Positions 50,001-58,145 of a stretch of 64,000 nucleotides of DNA are shown one piece after another. Numbering within the stretch: the first letter of the stretch is position 1; every line of letters begins with the position of its first letter. This DNA is from an uncultured Clostridia bacterium. Lineage in GTDB: Bacteria > Bacillota > Clostridia > Christensenellales > Aristaeellaceae. A model generated the notes under the pieces. It was not told the DNA's origin. It searched no databases and was given only the letters and a program-made list of their open reading frames with translations. The stretch spans positions 1 through 64,000 of the forward strand of contig CAKUKM010000009.1 of NCBI GenBank assembly GCA_934663595.1, in the 5' to 3' direction. Position numbers and translations under genes: made by a program.

Positions 50001-51408
50001 TTTCCACGATCTTGTCCGGCAGCGGCCGGCAGGGATCGATCAGCTCGGAGAACGAATCGACCTCCACGCCGTTTTCAAACCGCACCGCGCCGATTTCGAT
50101 GATCTCGTCCGTAAACGTATTCAGACCCGTGGTTTCCACGTCCAGCACCACATACGTGCTCGAATCGATTTCCTCGTCGCCCGCGGCCTTCACGATATCG
50201 GCCGCATCCTCGATCAGATAGCCCTCGCACCCGGGAATCAGCTTGATTCCCGCCTTTTTCGCCGCGCCGAACGCCTCCGGGAACGACTGCACCACGCCGT
50301 GATCCGTGACCGCAATCGCCTTATGGCCCCATGCCGCGGCCTGCTTGATCAGGTCGGTCGCCGTCGCGCACGCGTCCATGGTCGAAAACGTGGTGTGCAA
50401 ATGCAGCTCCACGCGCTTCTCGCTCGCCGTATCGCGGCGCACCGGCTTTTCGGCCTCCATAATATCGGAAACCATCAAAACCATTTCGCGCTTGAAATCG
50501 TCGTAGCGATAGCTGCCGCGCACGGTGGCCCATTTGCCGTCCTTCAGCTTTGCGGAAAGCGCGTCCGCCTGCGCCTGCAGCGTCTTCGCACTCGTCTCCG
50601 CGCCGCGCCGCCCGCCCAGAAACAGCTTGCAGTTCACCGAGCCCAGCCGGTCGGTCATCGAGAACGTCACGATTTTGGTCTTGCCGTTCTTCGTGTCGCG
50701 CATGTCCAGGCCGGACACCTCGCCGCGCACCGTGCAGCGGCCCACGTCCTCGGTCAGCTCGTTCATGTCCAGAATCGAATCGTGAATCGGCTTTCCGTAA
50801 ACCACGTCCGCCGGCATCGGCTTTTTGTCGTTCGCGGCGCTCTTTGCGCGCAGCGTCGTGTCCATCGCCAGCGCCTCGGCCTCGCGCGCGCGCGCCTCGG
50901 CGATCTCCTGAATGCGCTTTTCCTCGCCGCCGCGCACGGAAATCGTCGCCGCGCAGGCAATTCCAAACATCTCGCGCATCAGCGTCTCAATGCGCCGGTC
51001 GATGCCGCGCATGCGCAAAAACGCCGCGCCCTCCTCGGACGAGACGCTGATATTCAGCTTGTCCCCCTCCAGCGACCAGTCCTCGCCGGTAAACCGGAGA
51101 AACGACGCGCTGCCCGGGCTCTCCAGCCACAGCTTATCCCTTAAAACGCCCAGCGCCATCGCGATATTGCCGCGCACGCGCTCGCCCAGCTCCGGATAGC
51201 TGATCAGCGTTTCCACCTTCACCGCCGGAAACGCGCCGGCAAAGCGACCCTCCACCAGCGTGCTTTCAACGCTCGATAAAAGGCGCGTCGAATTCAGACG
51301 CACCTGCATGTTTCCCGTTTGTTTGGAGATCGAAACGCGCGCGAGGCTCAGGCATTTCGCCAGCTCGCCATCATCCGTTTCAATCAGCTTTCGCCATACC
51401 TCGCTCAT
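47071..51408 (-). CDS. polC: DNA polymerase III alpha subunit, Gram-positive PolC
   Basis: A 1445-residue replicative polymerase. Domains in order: an N-terminal domain, an OB fold (near 230-310), the PHP domain VELHLHTTFSTMDACATATDL (about 333), the 3'-5' exonuclease inserted at VVLDVETTGLNTFTDEIIEIGAV (about 425), then the polymerase core with a zinc motif CPKCKHHEF...CPECGAQ (about 910-945), PDIDLNFSG (about 963) and a helix-hairpin-helix near the C-terminus (ITSLPGVGQSAAEGF). PolC-type organisation fits a low-G+C-type Firmicute even though base composition is high. It overlaps the DUF3786 gene by 29 nt. Confidence 0.98.
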   Translation of the reverse strand: MSEVWRKLIETDDGELAKCLSLARVSISKQTGNMQVRLNSTRLLSSVESTLVEGRFAGAFPAVKVETLISYPELGERVRGNIAMALGVLRDKLWLESPGSASFLRFTGEDWSLEGDKLNISVSSEEGAAFLRMRGIDRRIETLMREMFGIACAATISVRGGEEKRIQEIAEARAREAEALAMDTTLRAKSAANDKKPMPADVVYGKPIHDSILDMNELTEDVGRCTVRGEVSGLDMRDTKNGKTKIVTFSMTDRLGSVNCKLFLGGRRGAETSAKTLQAQADALSAKLKDGKWATVRGSYRYDDFKREMVLMVSDIMEAEKPVRRDTASEKRVELHLHTTFSTMDACATATDLIKQAAAWGHKAIAVTDHGVVQSFPEAFGAAKKAGIKLIPGCEGYLIEDAADIVKAAGDEEIDSSTYVVLDVETTGLNTFTDEIIEIGAVRFENGVEVDSFSELIDPCRPLPDKIVEITGITSAMLSGKRTLREAMPDFAKFCEGAVLVAHNAAFDMSFFKRAFPLIGREFDFVTLDTLALARNLYPNIKNHKLGTLAKLFNVSLTNAHRAVHDARATALVLMKMLEELKSRKSVSRLREINYCFQVDAGKQAYHIILLATSQTGITNLYRLVSEAHLNYFHRTPRIPRSLIEKYREGLIVGSACESGELFRAVLAGERESEIERIAKFYDYLEVQPIGNNAFLVREGTVRDDDGLRELNRKIVRLGEKLNIPVCATGDVHFLDPTDSIYRAILLATRGFEDADFQPPLYFKTTDEMLEEFSYLGREKAKEIVIANPNKIADLVGDVKVFLPHPEGKETFQPFWPEAEGELRNLVMTKAESIYGSPLPEIVQKRVDKELGAIIGYGFSTLYMIAVKLVAKSLSDGYIVGSRGSVGSSLVAYLSGITEVNSLPPHYVCPKCKHHEFDIPKEYSTGLDLPPKKCPECGAQMDKDGFNIPFEVFLGFKGNKVPDIDLNFSGVYQPVAHNYIKELFGAENCFRAGTIGTIAEKTAYGYVLKYAEERNLSLTNAEKERLARGITGVKRTTGQHPAGMVVLPKDYEIYQFTPIQHPADDQTTDTITTHFDFNSMHDVLVKLDVLGHDDPTMLRKLQDLTGIAPQAVPLNDPEVFGKIISLFSGTEALGITPEELGVAESGTLGVPEFGTKFVRGMLKETKPKSMEELIRISGLSHGTDVWVGNAQDLVRQGIPLRECICTRDDIMNQMIAYGIDSEISFKTMESVRKGKGLKPEMEEALVGNDQVPPWFIDSCKKIKYMFPKAHAVAYVTMALRIAYFKIFYPSAYYCCYLSRNAESFDATRMTTRNVDELRAMIDAIKELDRSERTDAMDDENTILEILIEMNLRGVHVKPVDIYKSSATEYLLADDGEILPPITSLPGVGQSAAEGFVAARQGGPFISQDDMQRRKVPKSLIATFEKLGCINDLPKTSQVTLFEFEM

Positions 51409-52021
51409 CTGCCGCCTCCTCGCGCAGGCGATTCATAACGAATCCCGCCGCGTAAAACGTCGTCTCGTAGCGCATAAAGTCCAGAATGTGCTCGTCCCAC
51501 TGCAGATTCATGCTCGCCGGGAACTCGTCGTCCGCGTCCCAGAACAGAATCCGCATCTTGATTTCCTTAAGCACCGGAATATCAAAGCCCACATCGCCCG
51601 TGCCGGTCCGTTCGCCGCCCAGGCGCTCGCACGCCGCGGAAAGCAGCGCGCATTTGCCGGAAAAACAGTTCGCCGAATCCTGAAACAGGCTGCCGTTCGG
51701 CGCGGAGGACACGTTTCTCTGGTTCCACGCGTTCTGAAACCGCCCGGAAACGCGCGCGCCCGGCTTCGCATCGCAGAGGATATCGTAAATCGTCATGCCG
51801 TCGCCGTGGCCGGCGGGCTGCCACCGTTCCTTCAGAAATTCAATCGCGCCGGTCGCGCGCTCAATGCGATACGGCCGCGCAACGAACGTAAGATACAGAT
51901 ACCGCTCGTCCGCATTTAATGAAAACCGGTCGATGATCGCCTGCTGGTCGTATTTCAAAAACAGCTCGCGCGTCCGCACCAGCGTGATCTGGTAATTGTC
52001 CCGCTTTTCAGGCGCGCTCAT
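51380..52021 (-). CDS. DUF3786 domain-containing protein
   Basis: A 213-residue cytoplasmic protein. The C-terminal segment GTGDVGFDIPVLKEIKMRILFWDADDEFPASMNLQWDEHILDF (about 138-180) is the DUF3786 hallmark. Function is unknown for the family; some members carry Fe-S or corrinoid-related neighbours. The ATG at 52021 has AGGAGG seven nt upstream. Its end overlaps polC by 29 nt, and it starts 14 nt inside the end of ispG, so the ispG-DUF3786-polC genes form one tightly packed message. Confidence 0.8.
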   Translation of the reverse strand: MSAPEKRDNYQITLVRTRELFLKYDQQAIIDRFSLNADERYLYLTFVARPYRIERATGAIEFLKERWQPAGHGDGMTIYDILCDAKPGARVSGRFQNAWNQRNVSSAPNGSLFQDSANCFSGKCALLSAACERLGGERTGTGDVGFDIPVLKEIKMRILFWDADDEFPASMNLQWDEHILDFMRYETTFYAAGFVMNRLREEAADERGMAKAD

Positions 52022-53057
52022 CGGCAATCCTCCTGATTTCGGCAATCAGTGCCTCGGCCAGATCGCCCTTCACCGCGCGCGGCTTCTGTCCCTTCACGAA
52101 CAGCGCGCCGCCATCGCGCCCGCCGGCAACGCCGAGATCGGCCTCCTTCGCCTCGCCCGGGCCGTTTACGATGCAGCCCATGACCGCGACCTTCATCGGA
52201 ATGCGAATGTCGCGCGTCGCCTCGCGCACGCGGGTGGCGATGCCGGAAACGTCGATCGTCGTGCGCCCGCAGGTCGGGCAGGACACGATTTCAATAAAAT
52301 CGCGCCTGAGACCGCACGCACGCAGGATCGAAAGCCCCGCCTCGACCTCCGGAACCGGATCGCCGGAGAGCGACACGCGAATCGTATCGCCGATGCCCTC
52401 CATCAGCAGCGTTCCGATGCCGACCGCGCTTTTGACCACGCCCACGTCCGCCGTGCCGGATTCGGTCACGCCGATATGCTGCGGGTAATCGCTCGTCCGC
52501 GCCGCCAGACGGCAGGCCTCGATCATCGTTTTCACGTCCGTCGCCTTATAGGACAGCACGATCTGGTCATAGCCCGCGCGCTCGAGCATGCGCGCGTGGT
52601 TCAGACCGCTTTCGACCATCGCCTCGGGCGTCACGCCGCCGTATTTATTCAATAAATCCTTTTCAATCGACCCGGAATTGACGCCGATGCGCACCGGAAT
52701 GCGATGCTGCTTTAAGCAGTCCGCCAGAATCCGCACATTCTTTTCGCCGCCGATATTGCCGGGATTGATGCGCACCTTCGCGATGCCGTTTTCGATGGAC
52801 TCAATCGCCAGCCGGTAATCAAAGTGAATGTCCGCCACCAGCGGAACGGGGCTTCCGTCCACCAGCGCGCGCACCGCCTTCGCGCACGCCTCGTCATACA
52901 CCGAAACGCGCACGATATCCGCGCCGGCCGCCGCCATGGCGCGAATCTGTTTTAACGTCGCCTCCACATCCCGGGTGTCGGTGTTCGTCATCGTCTGAAC
53001 CGATACCGGCGCGCCGCCGCCGATCGCGACCGCGCCCGCATGCACCTGCTTCGTCAT
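52008..53057 (-). CDS. ispG: (E)-4-hydroxy-3-methylbut-2-enyl-diphosphate synthase
   Basis: A 349-residue enzyme of the MEP isoprenoid pathway that converts MEcPP to HMBPP with electrons from ferredoxin or flavodoxin. The N-terminal TIM-barrel has SVQTMTNTDTRD (about 19) and GADIVRVSVYDEACAKAV. The C-terminal Fe-S domain carries SCPTCGRTTIDV (about 266) and MGCIVNGPGEAKEADLGVAGG (about 302), giving the three cysteine ligands. Together with dxr two genes away it shows that isoprenoids are made by the MEP route. Its start overlaps the rseP stop by four nt. Confidence 0.96.
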   Translation of the reverse strand: MTKQVHAGAVAIGGGAPVSVQTMTNTDTRDVEATLKQIRAMAAAGADIVRVSVYDEACAKAVRALVDGSPVPLVADIHFDYRLAIESIENGIAKVRINPGNIGGEKNVRILADCLKQHRIPVRIGVNSGSIEKDLLNKYGGVTPEAMVESGLNHARMLERAGYDQIVLSYKATDVKTMIEACRLAARTSDYPQHIGVTESGTADVGVVKSAVGIGTLLMEGIGDTIRVSLSGDPVPEVEAGLSILRACGLRRDFIEIVSCPTCGRTTIDVSGIATRVREATRDIRIPMKVAVMGCIVNGPGEAKEADLGVAGGRDGGALFVKGQKPRAVKGDLAEALIAEIRRIADERA

Positions 53058-54121
53058 GGCGTGCCTCCAATGGTCTTTATCAGATTCGGTATATTCACAA
53101 TATCGTGCCAGGTGAGCGCCACGAACAGAATCAGAATCAGCCCGAATCCGATCAGGTGCACCATGCCCTCCTTCTCCGGCGGCACGGGCTTTCCGCGGAT
53201 CGCCTCAACGATCAGGAACACCAGCCGCCCGCCGTCCAGCGCCGGAATGGGCAGAAGATTCATAATTCCCAGATTCAGCGAAATCAGGAACAGGATATCC
53301 CAGATCATGCTGCGGTCGCGCTGCATGACCTCGCTGATTACGACCACCGTGCCGACCGTGCCGGTCATCTCATTCGCGCCCTCGCCGTGGAAAATCAGCT
53401 TCCGCAGCGTGTCGAACAGCTGCTCGGTCACGTTCGCCATCATGCGCCCGGATGCGGGAATCGCCTCGAAAAAGCCGTATCTCCGCGTCTGGAACACCAC
53501 GCCCAGCAGATAGCTCTTCGAGCCGTCCTCGTTCTGAATCTCCTTCGGCGACGCATTGATCTCAAGCGTCTCCTCGCCGCGGCGCACGGTGAGACGAATC
53601 TCGCCGCCCTGCGCGATCTGCTGGCTCAGCGCCTGTGTGCCGGTCGAATTCTGCGCAATTTCCGCGCCGTTTGCAGCCAGAATCGCATCTCCCGGAAGCA
53701 GTCCCGCCTCCTGCGCCGCCGACGCATCCACCACCTGATTCACCACCGGGTACACGTCCGCATTGTAAAACAGGCACAGCATCGCGATTCCCGCCAGAAA
53801 CGCGACCAGAAAATTCATCGCCGGGCCCGCGAACACGGTCAGAATCCGCTTCCATACGCTCGCGTTGTTCATCGCGTCCGGCGCGGAATTGCTCTCGTCC
53901 TCGCCCACGAATTTGCAGAAGCCGCCCAGCGGAATCGCGCGCAGCGAAAACTGCGTGCCCTTTCGCTTCCAGCCCAGCAGCTTCGGCCCAAATCCGACCG
54001 AGAACTCCACCACGCCGACGCCGCACAGCCGGCCGACGATGAAGTGGCCGAATTCATGAAAGACGATGATTACGCCCAGAATCACAATCGCCAGAAGAAT
54101 ATACAGAATATTGCTCAGCAT
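53054..54121 (-). CDS. rseP: RseP-family site-2 zinc metalloprotease
   Basis: A 355-residue integral membrane protease. The zinc motif VIIVFHEFGHFIVGRLCGV is at about residues 18-36, and the second motif NLLPIPALDGGRLVFLIVEAI near 304-324 holds the aspartate. A PDZ domain lies between (GLLPGDAILAANGAEI near 143). It cuts transmembrane segments of anti-sigma factors or other membrane proteins (RasP in Bacillus). It sits in the conserved uppS-cdsA-dxr-rseP-ispG-polC order. Confidence 0.95.
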   Translation of the reverse strand: MLSNILYILLAIVILGVIIVFHEFGHFIVGRLCGVGVVEFSVGFGPKLLGWKRKGTQFSLRAIPLGGFCKFVGEDESNSAPDAMNNASVWKRILTVFAGPAMNFLVAFLAGIAMLCLFYNADVYPVVNQVVDASAAQEAGLLPGDAILAANGAEIAQNSTGTQALSQQIAQGGEIRLTVRRGEETLEINASPKEIQNEDGSKSYLLGVVFQTRRYGFFEAIPASGRMMANVTEQLFDTLRKLIFHGEGANEMTGTVGTVVVISEVMQRDRSMIWDILFLISLNLGIMNLLPIPALDGGRLVFLIVEAIRGKPVPPEKEGMVHLIGFGLILILFVALTWHDIVNIPNLIKTIGGTP

Positions 54122-55264
54122 TTACGCCCTCCCGAGAATTTCCCCTGTCAGCGCGCGCGCCCGCGCGTCCGCTTCATAAACGTCCGCGATCGACGAAATG
54201 TCCGCTCTCTCGAGCTTCTCCATCGCCTCCGCAATCGCGCGCGCAATGCGCCCGAACGGTATTTCGCGCCTCAAAAACGCCGCGACCGCCGCCTCGTTCG
54301 CCCCGTTGAACACAACCGGCGCGCTTCCGCCCGCTTTCAGCGCGTCCACCGCCATCTTCAAGCACGGAAAGCGCTCCGTATCCGGCGCGCGGAACGTGAG
54401 CTTTGCAAGAGCGGCAAAATCCAGCGGCTTTGCGTCGTAGGGCAAGCGCTCCGGATAGCCCATCGCATAGCCGATCGGGCCGCGCATGTCCGGATTGCCC
54501 AGCTGCGCGAGCACCGCGCCGTCCTCGAATTCAATCATCGAATGAATCACGCTCTCCGGATGCACCACGACGTTGATCCGCTCCGCCGGCATGGAAAACA
54601 GATAGTGTGCCTCGATCACCTCGAGGCCCTTGTTCACCATCGTCGCGCAGTCGACGGTGATCTTCGCGCCCATCTTCCAGTTCGGATGCCTGAGCACGTC
54701 CTCGACCGAAGCCGTCTGAATCGCCTCGCAGCTCCAATCGCGCAGCGCGCCGCCGGACGCGGTCAAATGCAATCGCCGCACGGGATTTCCGCCCCGCGCC
54801 TGCAGGCACTGGAAGATCGCCGAATGCTCGCTGTCCACCGGAAGCAGCGGCTTATTCAGCCGCTTCGCCTTTTCCATTACGAGATTGCCGCCCGTGACCA
54901 GCGCCTCTTTATTGGCCAGCAGCACGCGCTCGGAAACGTCCAGCGCCGTAAGCACCGCGTCCAAACCCGCGATTCCCACGATCGCGCACAGCGCGTCCTG
55001 CGATTTCGCCGCCTTCAGCGCGTTTACGCACGCGTCTTTCCCGAAAAACCATTCGCAGAAGCGCAGATCCTCCGGAATCTCGTCCGGCTCGCAGACCAGC
55101 GCCGCCGCGTCGGGCCTGAATTCGCGCACGAGATCAAACAGCTTCTCCTTCGACGCGTTCGCCGCCAGACAGTTTACATAAAATCGCTCCGGATACCGCC
55201 GCGCCAGATCCAGCGTCTGCGTGCCGATCGAGCCGGTCGCGCCCAAAACCGCTATCGTTCGCAT
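54122..55264 (-). CDS. dxr: 1-deoxy-D-xylulose 5-phosphate reductoisomerase
   Basis: A 380-residue NADPH enzyme for the first committed MEP-pathway step. The nucleotide fold is AVLGATGSIGTQTLDL (about 4-19). The metal and substrate region LPVDSEHSAIFQCL near 142 and LTASGGALRD near 167 are conserved, as is MGAKITVDCATMVNKGLE near 200. Start and stop abut rseP by one nt, showing tight operon packing. Confidence 0.97.
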   Translation of the reverse strand: MRTIAVLGATGSIGTQTLDLARRYPERFYVNCLAANASKEKLFDLVREFRPDAAALVCEPDEIPEDLRFCEWFFGKDACVNALKAAKSQDALCAIVGIAGLDAVLTALDVSERVLLANKEALVTGGNLVMEKAKRLNKPLLPVDSEHSAIFQCLQARGGNPVRRLHLTASGGALRDWSCEAIQTASVEDVLRHPNWKMGAKITVDCATMVNKGLEVIEAHYLFSMPAERINVVVHPESVIHSMIEFEDGAVLAQLGNPDMRGPIGYAMGYPERLPYDAKPLDFAALAKLTFRAPDTERFPCLKMAVDALKAGGSAPVVFNGANEAAVAAFLRREIPFGRIARAIAEAMEKLERADISSIADVYEADARARALTGEILGRA

Positions 55265-55270
55265 TCAAAA

Positions 55271-56146
55271 TCACCTCATGATCTGAAAAAACACCGCGCA
55301 CACCGCGCCGCAGAACAGGATGCCGTCGAACCGATCCATCACGCCGCCATGGCCGGGAAAGATCGTTCCATAGTCCTTTACGCCGCAATGGCGCTTCACC
55401 AGCGACGCCGTCAGATCCCCGATCTGCGACATCGCGCCCGCAAACACGCCCATAATCGCAAATCCGGGGATCGAGAACTCCGCCTCCGCCTCGCCGATTC
55501 GAAGCGCCTGCGCGATTCCCGCCGTCTCCTGCGCCCAATCCAGCAGCCATGCCACCAGCATCGCAAACACGGCGCTCGCGACCAGTCCGCCGATCGAGCC
55601 CTCGATCGTCTTCTTCGGGCTGATTTCGGGCGAGAGCTTATGTTTGCCCAGCGCCATTCCGGTAAACAGCGCGAACACATCGTTGATCGAAGCCAGGAAG
55701 AACGCGATCAGCAGCGCCGCCAGCGCCATCGTGGCGTTTGGAATGTCCTGCAGCGACGCGAGCATCGAAAACAGGAATCCCGGATACGCCATTGGCAGCA
55801 CCGTGGCCGAAAGCGCCGGGAAATCGACCCTGCCGCGCAGCACGATCGCGCTCAAGCCCATCAGAAGGCCGATTGCCAGCGCCGCCGCCTGCGCGTTCAT
55901 GCTCCGCAGCCATTCCGGCGCGCCGGGCGCGTTCGCCCCCGCCTGCAGTCCGATCGCGAGCACGGCATAGACATAGCCCGCCCATTCCGCGGGCTTCGCG
56001 CCGGTCTTTTTGATCGCGCGATACACCTCGAACATGCCGATCAGCATTGCCGCAAGCATCAGCGCCCGCAGCGGCCAGCCCCGCAGGTAGATTCCCCCCA
56101 GAATGATCGCGGTAAACACCGCGCCCGTCGCCACACGCTTGAGCAT
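55271..56146 (-). CDS. cdsA: phosphatidate cytidylyltransferase
   Basis: A 291-residue membrane enzyme that makes CDP-diacylglycerol from phosphatidic acid. About seven or eight helices are visible. The family signature is intact near the C-terminus: SLVKRHCGVKDYGTIFPGHG followed by GVMDRFD (about 253-279). CGGAGGAAACGAC precedes the start. It is placed between uppS and dxr as in many Firmicutes. Confidence 0.96.
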   Translation of the reverse strand: MLKRVATGAVFTAIILGGIYLRGWPLRALMLAAMLIGMFEVYRAIKKTGAKPAEWAGYVYAVLAIGLQAGANAPGAPEWLRSMNAQAAALAIGLLMGLSAIVLRGRVDFPALSATVLPMAYPGFLFSMLASLQDIPNATMALAALLIAFFLASINDVFALFTGMALGKHKLSPEISPKKTIEGSIGGLVASAVFAMLVAWLLDWAQETAGIAQALRIGEAEAEFSIPGFAIMGVFAGAMSQIGDLTASLVKRHCGVKDYGTIFPGHGGVMDRFDGILFCGAVCAVFFQIMR

Positions 56147-56170
56147 GTCGTTTCCTCCGTTTTTTAAGGA

Positions 56171-56980
56171 TTATGCGTTTCCGAACCGGCGCTTGCGCAT
56201 GGAATACGCTCTGAGCGAATTCAGATAGGCCGCGCGGTCGTAATCCGGCCAATAGGTCTTTTCAAATACCATCTCAGTATACGCCGTCTGCCACGGCAGG
56301 AAGTTCGAAAGCCGCATTTCGCCGCTGGTGCGAATCAGCAGATCCACGTCCGGCTGGCCGGCGGTATACAGCTCGCCCGCAAACGCCGCCTCGTCGATCG
56401 CGTCCGGCTCCAGCTCGCCGGCTTTGACCCTTCCGGCAAGCGCCTTCGCCGCGCGAACCAGCTCGGCGCGCCCGCCGTAATTCAGCGCGATATTCAGATT
56501 CAGGCCCGTATTGTCCTTCGTGCGCTCCATCGCCGCCCTGACCGCGTCGCGCTGCGCCTCGGGAAGGCCCTCCACGTCGCCCAGTATGCGAATGCAGACG
56601 TTCTTTGCGTCCAGCTCGTCGATTTCGGAGGCGAAGTATTTAAGCAAAAGCCCCATCAGGGCATTGACCTCTTCCTTCGACCGCGACCAGTTCTCCGTCG
56701 AAAACGCATACAGCGTCAGATGCTTAATTCCCCAATCGTCGCTCGCGCGAATGATTTCGCGAACGGCCTCGGTGCCCGCGGCGTGTCCGGCCGAGCGCGG
56801 AAGCCCGCGCTGCACCGCCCAGCGGCCGTTGCCGTCCATGATAATCGCCACGTGCTTCGGCAGGTTGTCTGGCGGCAGCGCCTGCTGCTGCGCCTCTCCC
56901 GGCGAAACCGCAACGGTAATGTATTTCGTTCTTCCGCGAAGCATATTCTGCATGAGCCTGCCCAGTTTTTCCGCAAACAT
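56171..56980 (-). CDS. uppS: isoprenyl transferase (undecaprenyl diphosphate synthase)
   Basis: A 269-residue cis-prenyltransferase that makes the C55 lipid carrier for wall synthesis. VAIIMDGNGRWAVQRGLPR is at about 44-62, TLYAFSTENWSRSKEEV near 88, and the C-terminal DLLIRTSGEMRLSNFLPWQTAYTEMVF near 217-243. An N-terminal extension of about 40 residues precedes the catalytic core. AGGAGGCGGCAGG precedes the start. It opens the envelope operon after frr. Confidence 0.96.
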   Translation of the reverse strand: MFAEKLGRLMQNMLRGRTKYITVAVSPGEAQQQALPPDNLPKHVAIIMDGNGRWAVQRGLPRSAGHAAGTEAVREIIRASDDWGIKHLTLYAFSTENWSRSKEEVNALMGLLLKYFASEIDELDAKNVCIRILGDVEGLPEAQRDAVRAAMERTKDNTGLNLNIALNYGGRAELVRAAKALAGRVKAGELEPDAIDEAAFAGELYTAGQPDVDLLIRTSGEMRLSNFLPWQTAYTEMVFEKTYWPDYDRAAYLNSLRAYSMRKRRFGNA

Positions 56981-57056
56981 CCTGCCGCCTCCTCTACAAT
57001 GTCATAATGGGCAGCCGCGCGGGCTGCCCAATGAATGTGCGATAATATGAATCGGG

Positions 57057-57614
57057 TTAAACCGCCATGATCTCCTTTTCCTTGTCCGCGCCGATGCGGT
57101 CGAGATCCTTGATGTGATTGTCCGTAACCTTTTGCAGCTCGTTTTCCGCGACCTTCTGATCGTCCTCGGTGATCACGGAATCCTTCTTCATTTTCTTGAT
57201 GGCCTCCATCGCGTCGCGGCGGATCGCGCGAATCGCAACCTTGCCCTCTTCAATCTGCTTGCGAACCTGCTTGCACAGCTCCTTGCGGCGTTCCTCGTTC
57301 AGCTCCGGAACGAGCAGGCGGATCACCTTGCCGTCGTTGGAGGGATTGATGCCGATATCGGATTTCTGAATGGCCTTTTCGATGGGCCCGATCATCTTCG
57401 GCTCCCACGGCGCGATCACGAGCATGCGCGGCTCCGGAGAAGAGATATTGCCCACCTGGTTCAGCGGCGTGGGCGTTCCATAATAGTCCACGGTGATCTT
57501 ATCGAGAATCTGCGGATTGGCGCGGCCCGCGCGCAGCGTGCTCAAATCCTTCTGAATTACGGAAATGGTCTTGTCCATCTTTTCGCCGGCCGTCTTGATC
57601 GTCTCTTTATACAT
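57057..57614 (-). CDS. frr: ribosome recycling factor
   Basis: A 185-residue protein that, with EF-G, splits ribosomes after termination. The RRF core is clear: STLRAGRANPQILDKITVDYYGTPTPLNQ (about 24-52) and GINPSNDGKVIRLLVPELNEERRKEL (about 86-111). The start at 57614 has GGAGGG six nt upstream; an ATG two codons earlier lies too close to that site. Unlike in many genomes, no pyrH is found just upstream; that side is occupied by a toxin-antitoxin-like locus. It heads the frr-uppS-cdsA-dxr-rseP-ispG-polC group. Confidence 0.97.
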   Translation of the reverse strand: MYKETIKTAGEKMDKTISVIQKDLSTLRAGRANPQILDKITVDYYGTPTPLNQVGNISSPEPRMLVIAPWEPKMIGPIEKAIQKSDIGINPSNDGKVIRLLVPELNEERRKELCKQVRKQIEEGKVAIRAIRRDAMEAIKKMKKDSVITEDDQKVAENELQKVTDNHIKDLDRIGADKEKEIMAV

Positions 57615-57755
57615 GATCATCCCTCCAAATGTTCAAAGCGCATTCACGCTATTTTTCTGAATATATTGTATCGTATCTTAAGCAAATGTGCAAGCAGTTT
57701 TTTCCTTCATTTTGAAAAGTTCTCGCCCGCCCCGCCAAATTTTGAAGCGGGCGCG

Positions 57756-57784
57756 TTGACAGCACAGGAATGCTGTGATATAAT
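57756..57784 (+). promoter_or_regulatory. consensus promoter of an antisense-type RNA
   Basis: Perfect TTGACA (57756-57761), a 17-nt spacer and perfect TATAAT (57779-57784). The spacer contains the inverted repeat ACAGCA/TGCTGT. It drives transcription toward the 3' end of the small toxin gene. Confidence 0.85.
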
Positions 57785-57789
57785 AACAG

Positions 57790-57880
57790 CAGGAAGGGAT
57801 GACGCTTTTGGTGTGGCTTCTCCCCTCCGTATTAGAGGGATGCCGCCTACCAGTTAGCGCTGGATGGCGGCTTTGCTTTT
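57790..57880 (+). ncRNA. putative antitoxin RNA converging on the toxin gene
   Basis: A short RNA of about 90 nt is expected from the promoter at 57756-57784. It contains CCCTC/GAGGG and ends in GCCGCC...GGCGGC followed by TTTGCTTTT, a terminator shape. No coding frame with a ribosome site is seen. If the toxin message continues past its stop codon at 57885, the two RNAs pair over this whole region, as in TxpA/RatA or BsrG/SR4 type I systems. Its first nucleotides (GCAGGAAGGGA) resemble those of the toxin leader. Confidence 0.55.
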
Positions 57881-57884
57881 AGCA

Positions 57885-58061
57885 TTATTTCTTGTTCTTG
57901 GTATCGCGACCGAACTTGATCGCTTTCAATACAAAAGGTCGGCAACCGGAGGTTTCCGAGTTTTTGCTTGGCAAAAACCGCTGACGGTTCAAATCGAAGA
58001 TTTGTACCGCAGCGCCAGAGATGATCATAACGACCGCGGAGATAATCTCGAAGTCAGACAT
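57885..58061 (-). CDS. putative holin-like (type I) toxin with altered C-terminus
   Basis: A 58-residue protein beginning MSDFEIISAVVMIISG, the style of small holin-like membrane toxins in Firmicutes type I toxin-antitoxin systems, and ending in the charged KFGRDTKNKK. In between, about residues 17-42, the expected continuous membrane helix is replaced by a polar stretch (DLNRQRFLPSKNSE). The DNA for this stretch is a row of three hairpins that match the mosaic hairpin elements at 5.7 and 8.4 kb. The toxin may thus be inactivated or altered by an in-frame insertion. AAAGGAGGTGAG is its ribosome site. Confidence 0.6.
   Translation of the reverse strand: MSDFEIISAVVMIISGAAVQIFDLNRQRFLPSKNSETSGCRPFVLKAIKFGRDTKNKK
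57940..58013 (-). repeat. three-hairpin segment inside the toxin gene, related to the mosaic elements
   Basis: Plus-strand order: CGGCAACC-GGA-GGTTTCCG (57940-57958, one mismatch), GTTTTTGC-TTG-GCAAAAAC (57960-57978), four nt, GACGG, then CAAATC-GAA-GATTTG (57990-58004) inside a wider GCTG/CAGC stem. This matches H5-H4-spacer-GACGG-H3 of copy 2 (CTGAAAACCC, GTTTCGCC, CAAAATC-GAA-GATTTTG) in order, loop size and spacing. Confidence 0.65.
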
Positions 58062-58066
58062 GATCT

Positions 58067-58092
58067 CACCTCCTTTGCTTTTGTAGGAGGTG
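58067..58092 (-). promoter_or_regulatory. leader hairpin masking the toxin ribosome site
   Basis: CACCTCC (58067-58073) pairs perfectly with GGAGGTG (58086-58092) around a 12-nt loop. In the toxin mRNA the 3' arm is the Shine-Dalgarno sequence, so the full-length message should be poorly translated. Such masking is typical of type I toxin messages. Confidence 0.8.
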
Positions 58093-58145
58093 AAAAGCCA
58101 AGCGCCATCTGGTTCCTTCCTGCCGGAAGCCGAAGCTTCGATTGC

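Noticed and set aside
46792..51144. Another very long plus-strand open frame opposite polC.
   Set aside because: Same cause: an antisense frame kept open by the codon bias of polC.
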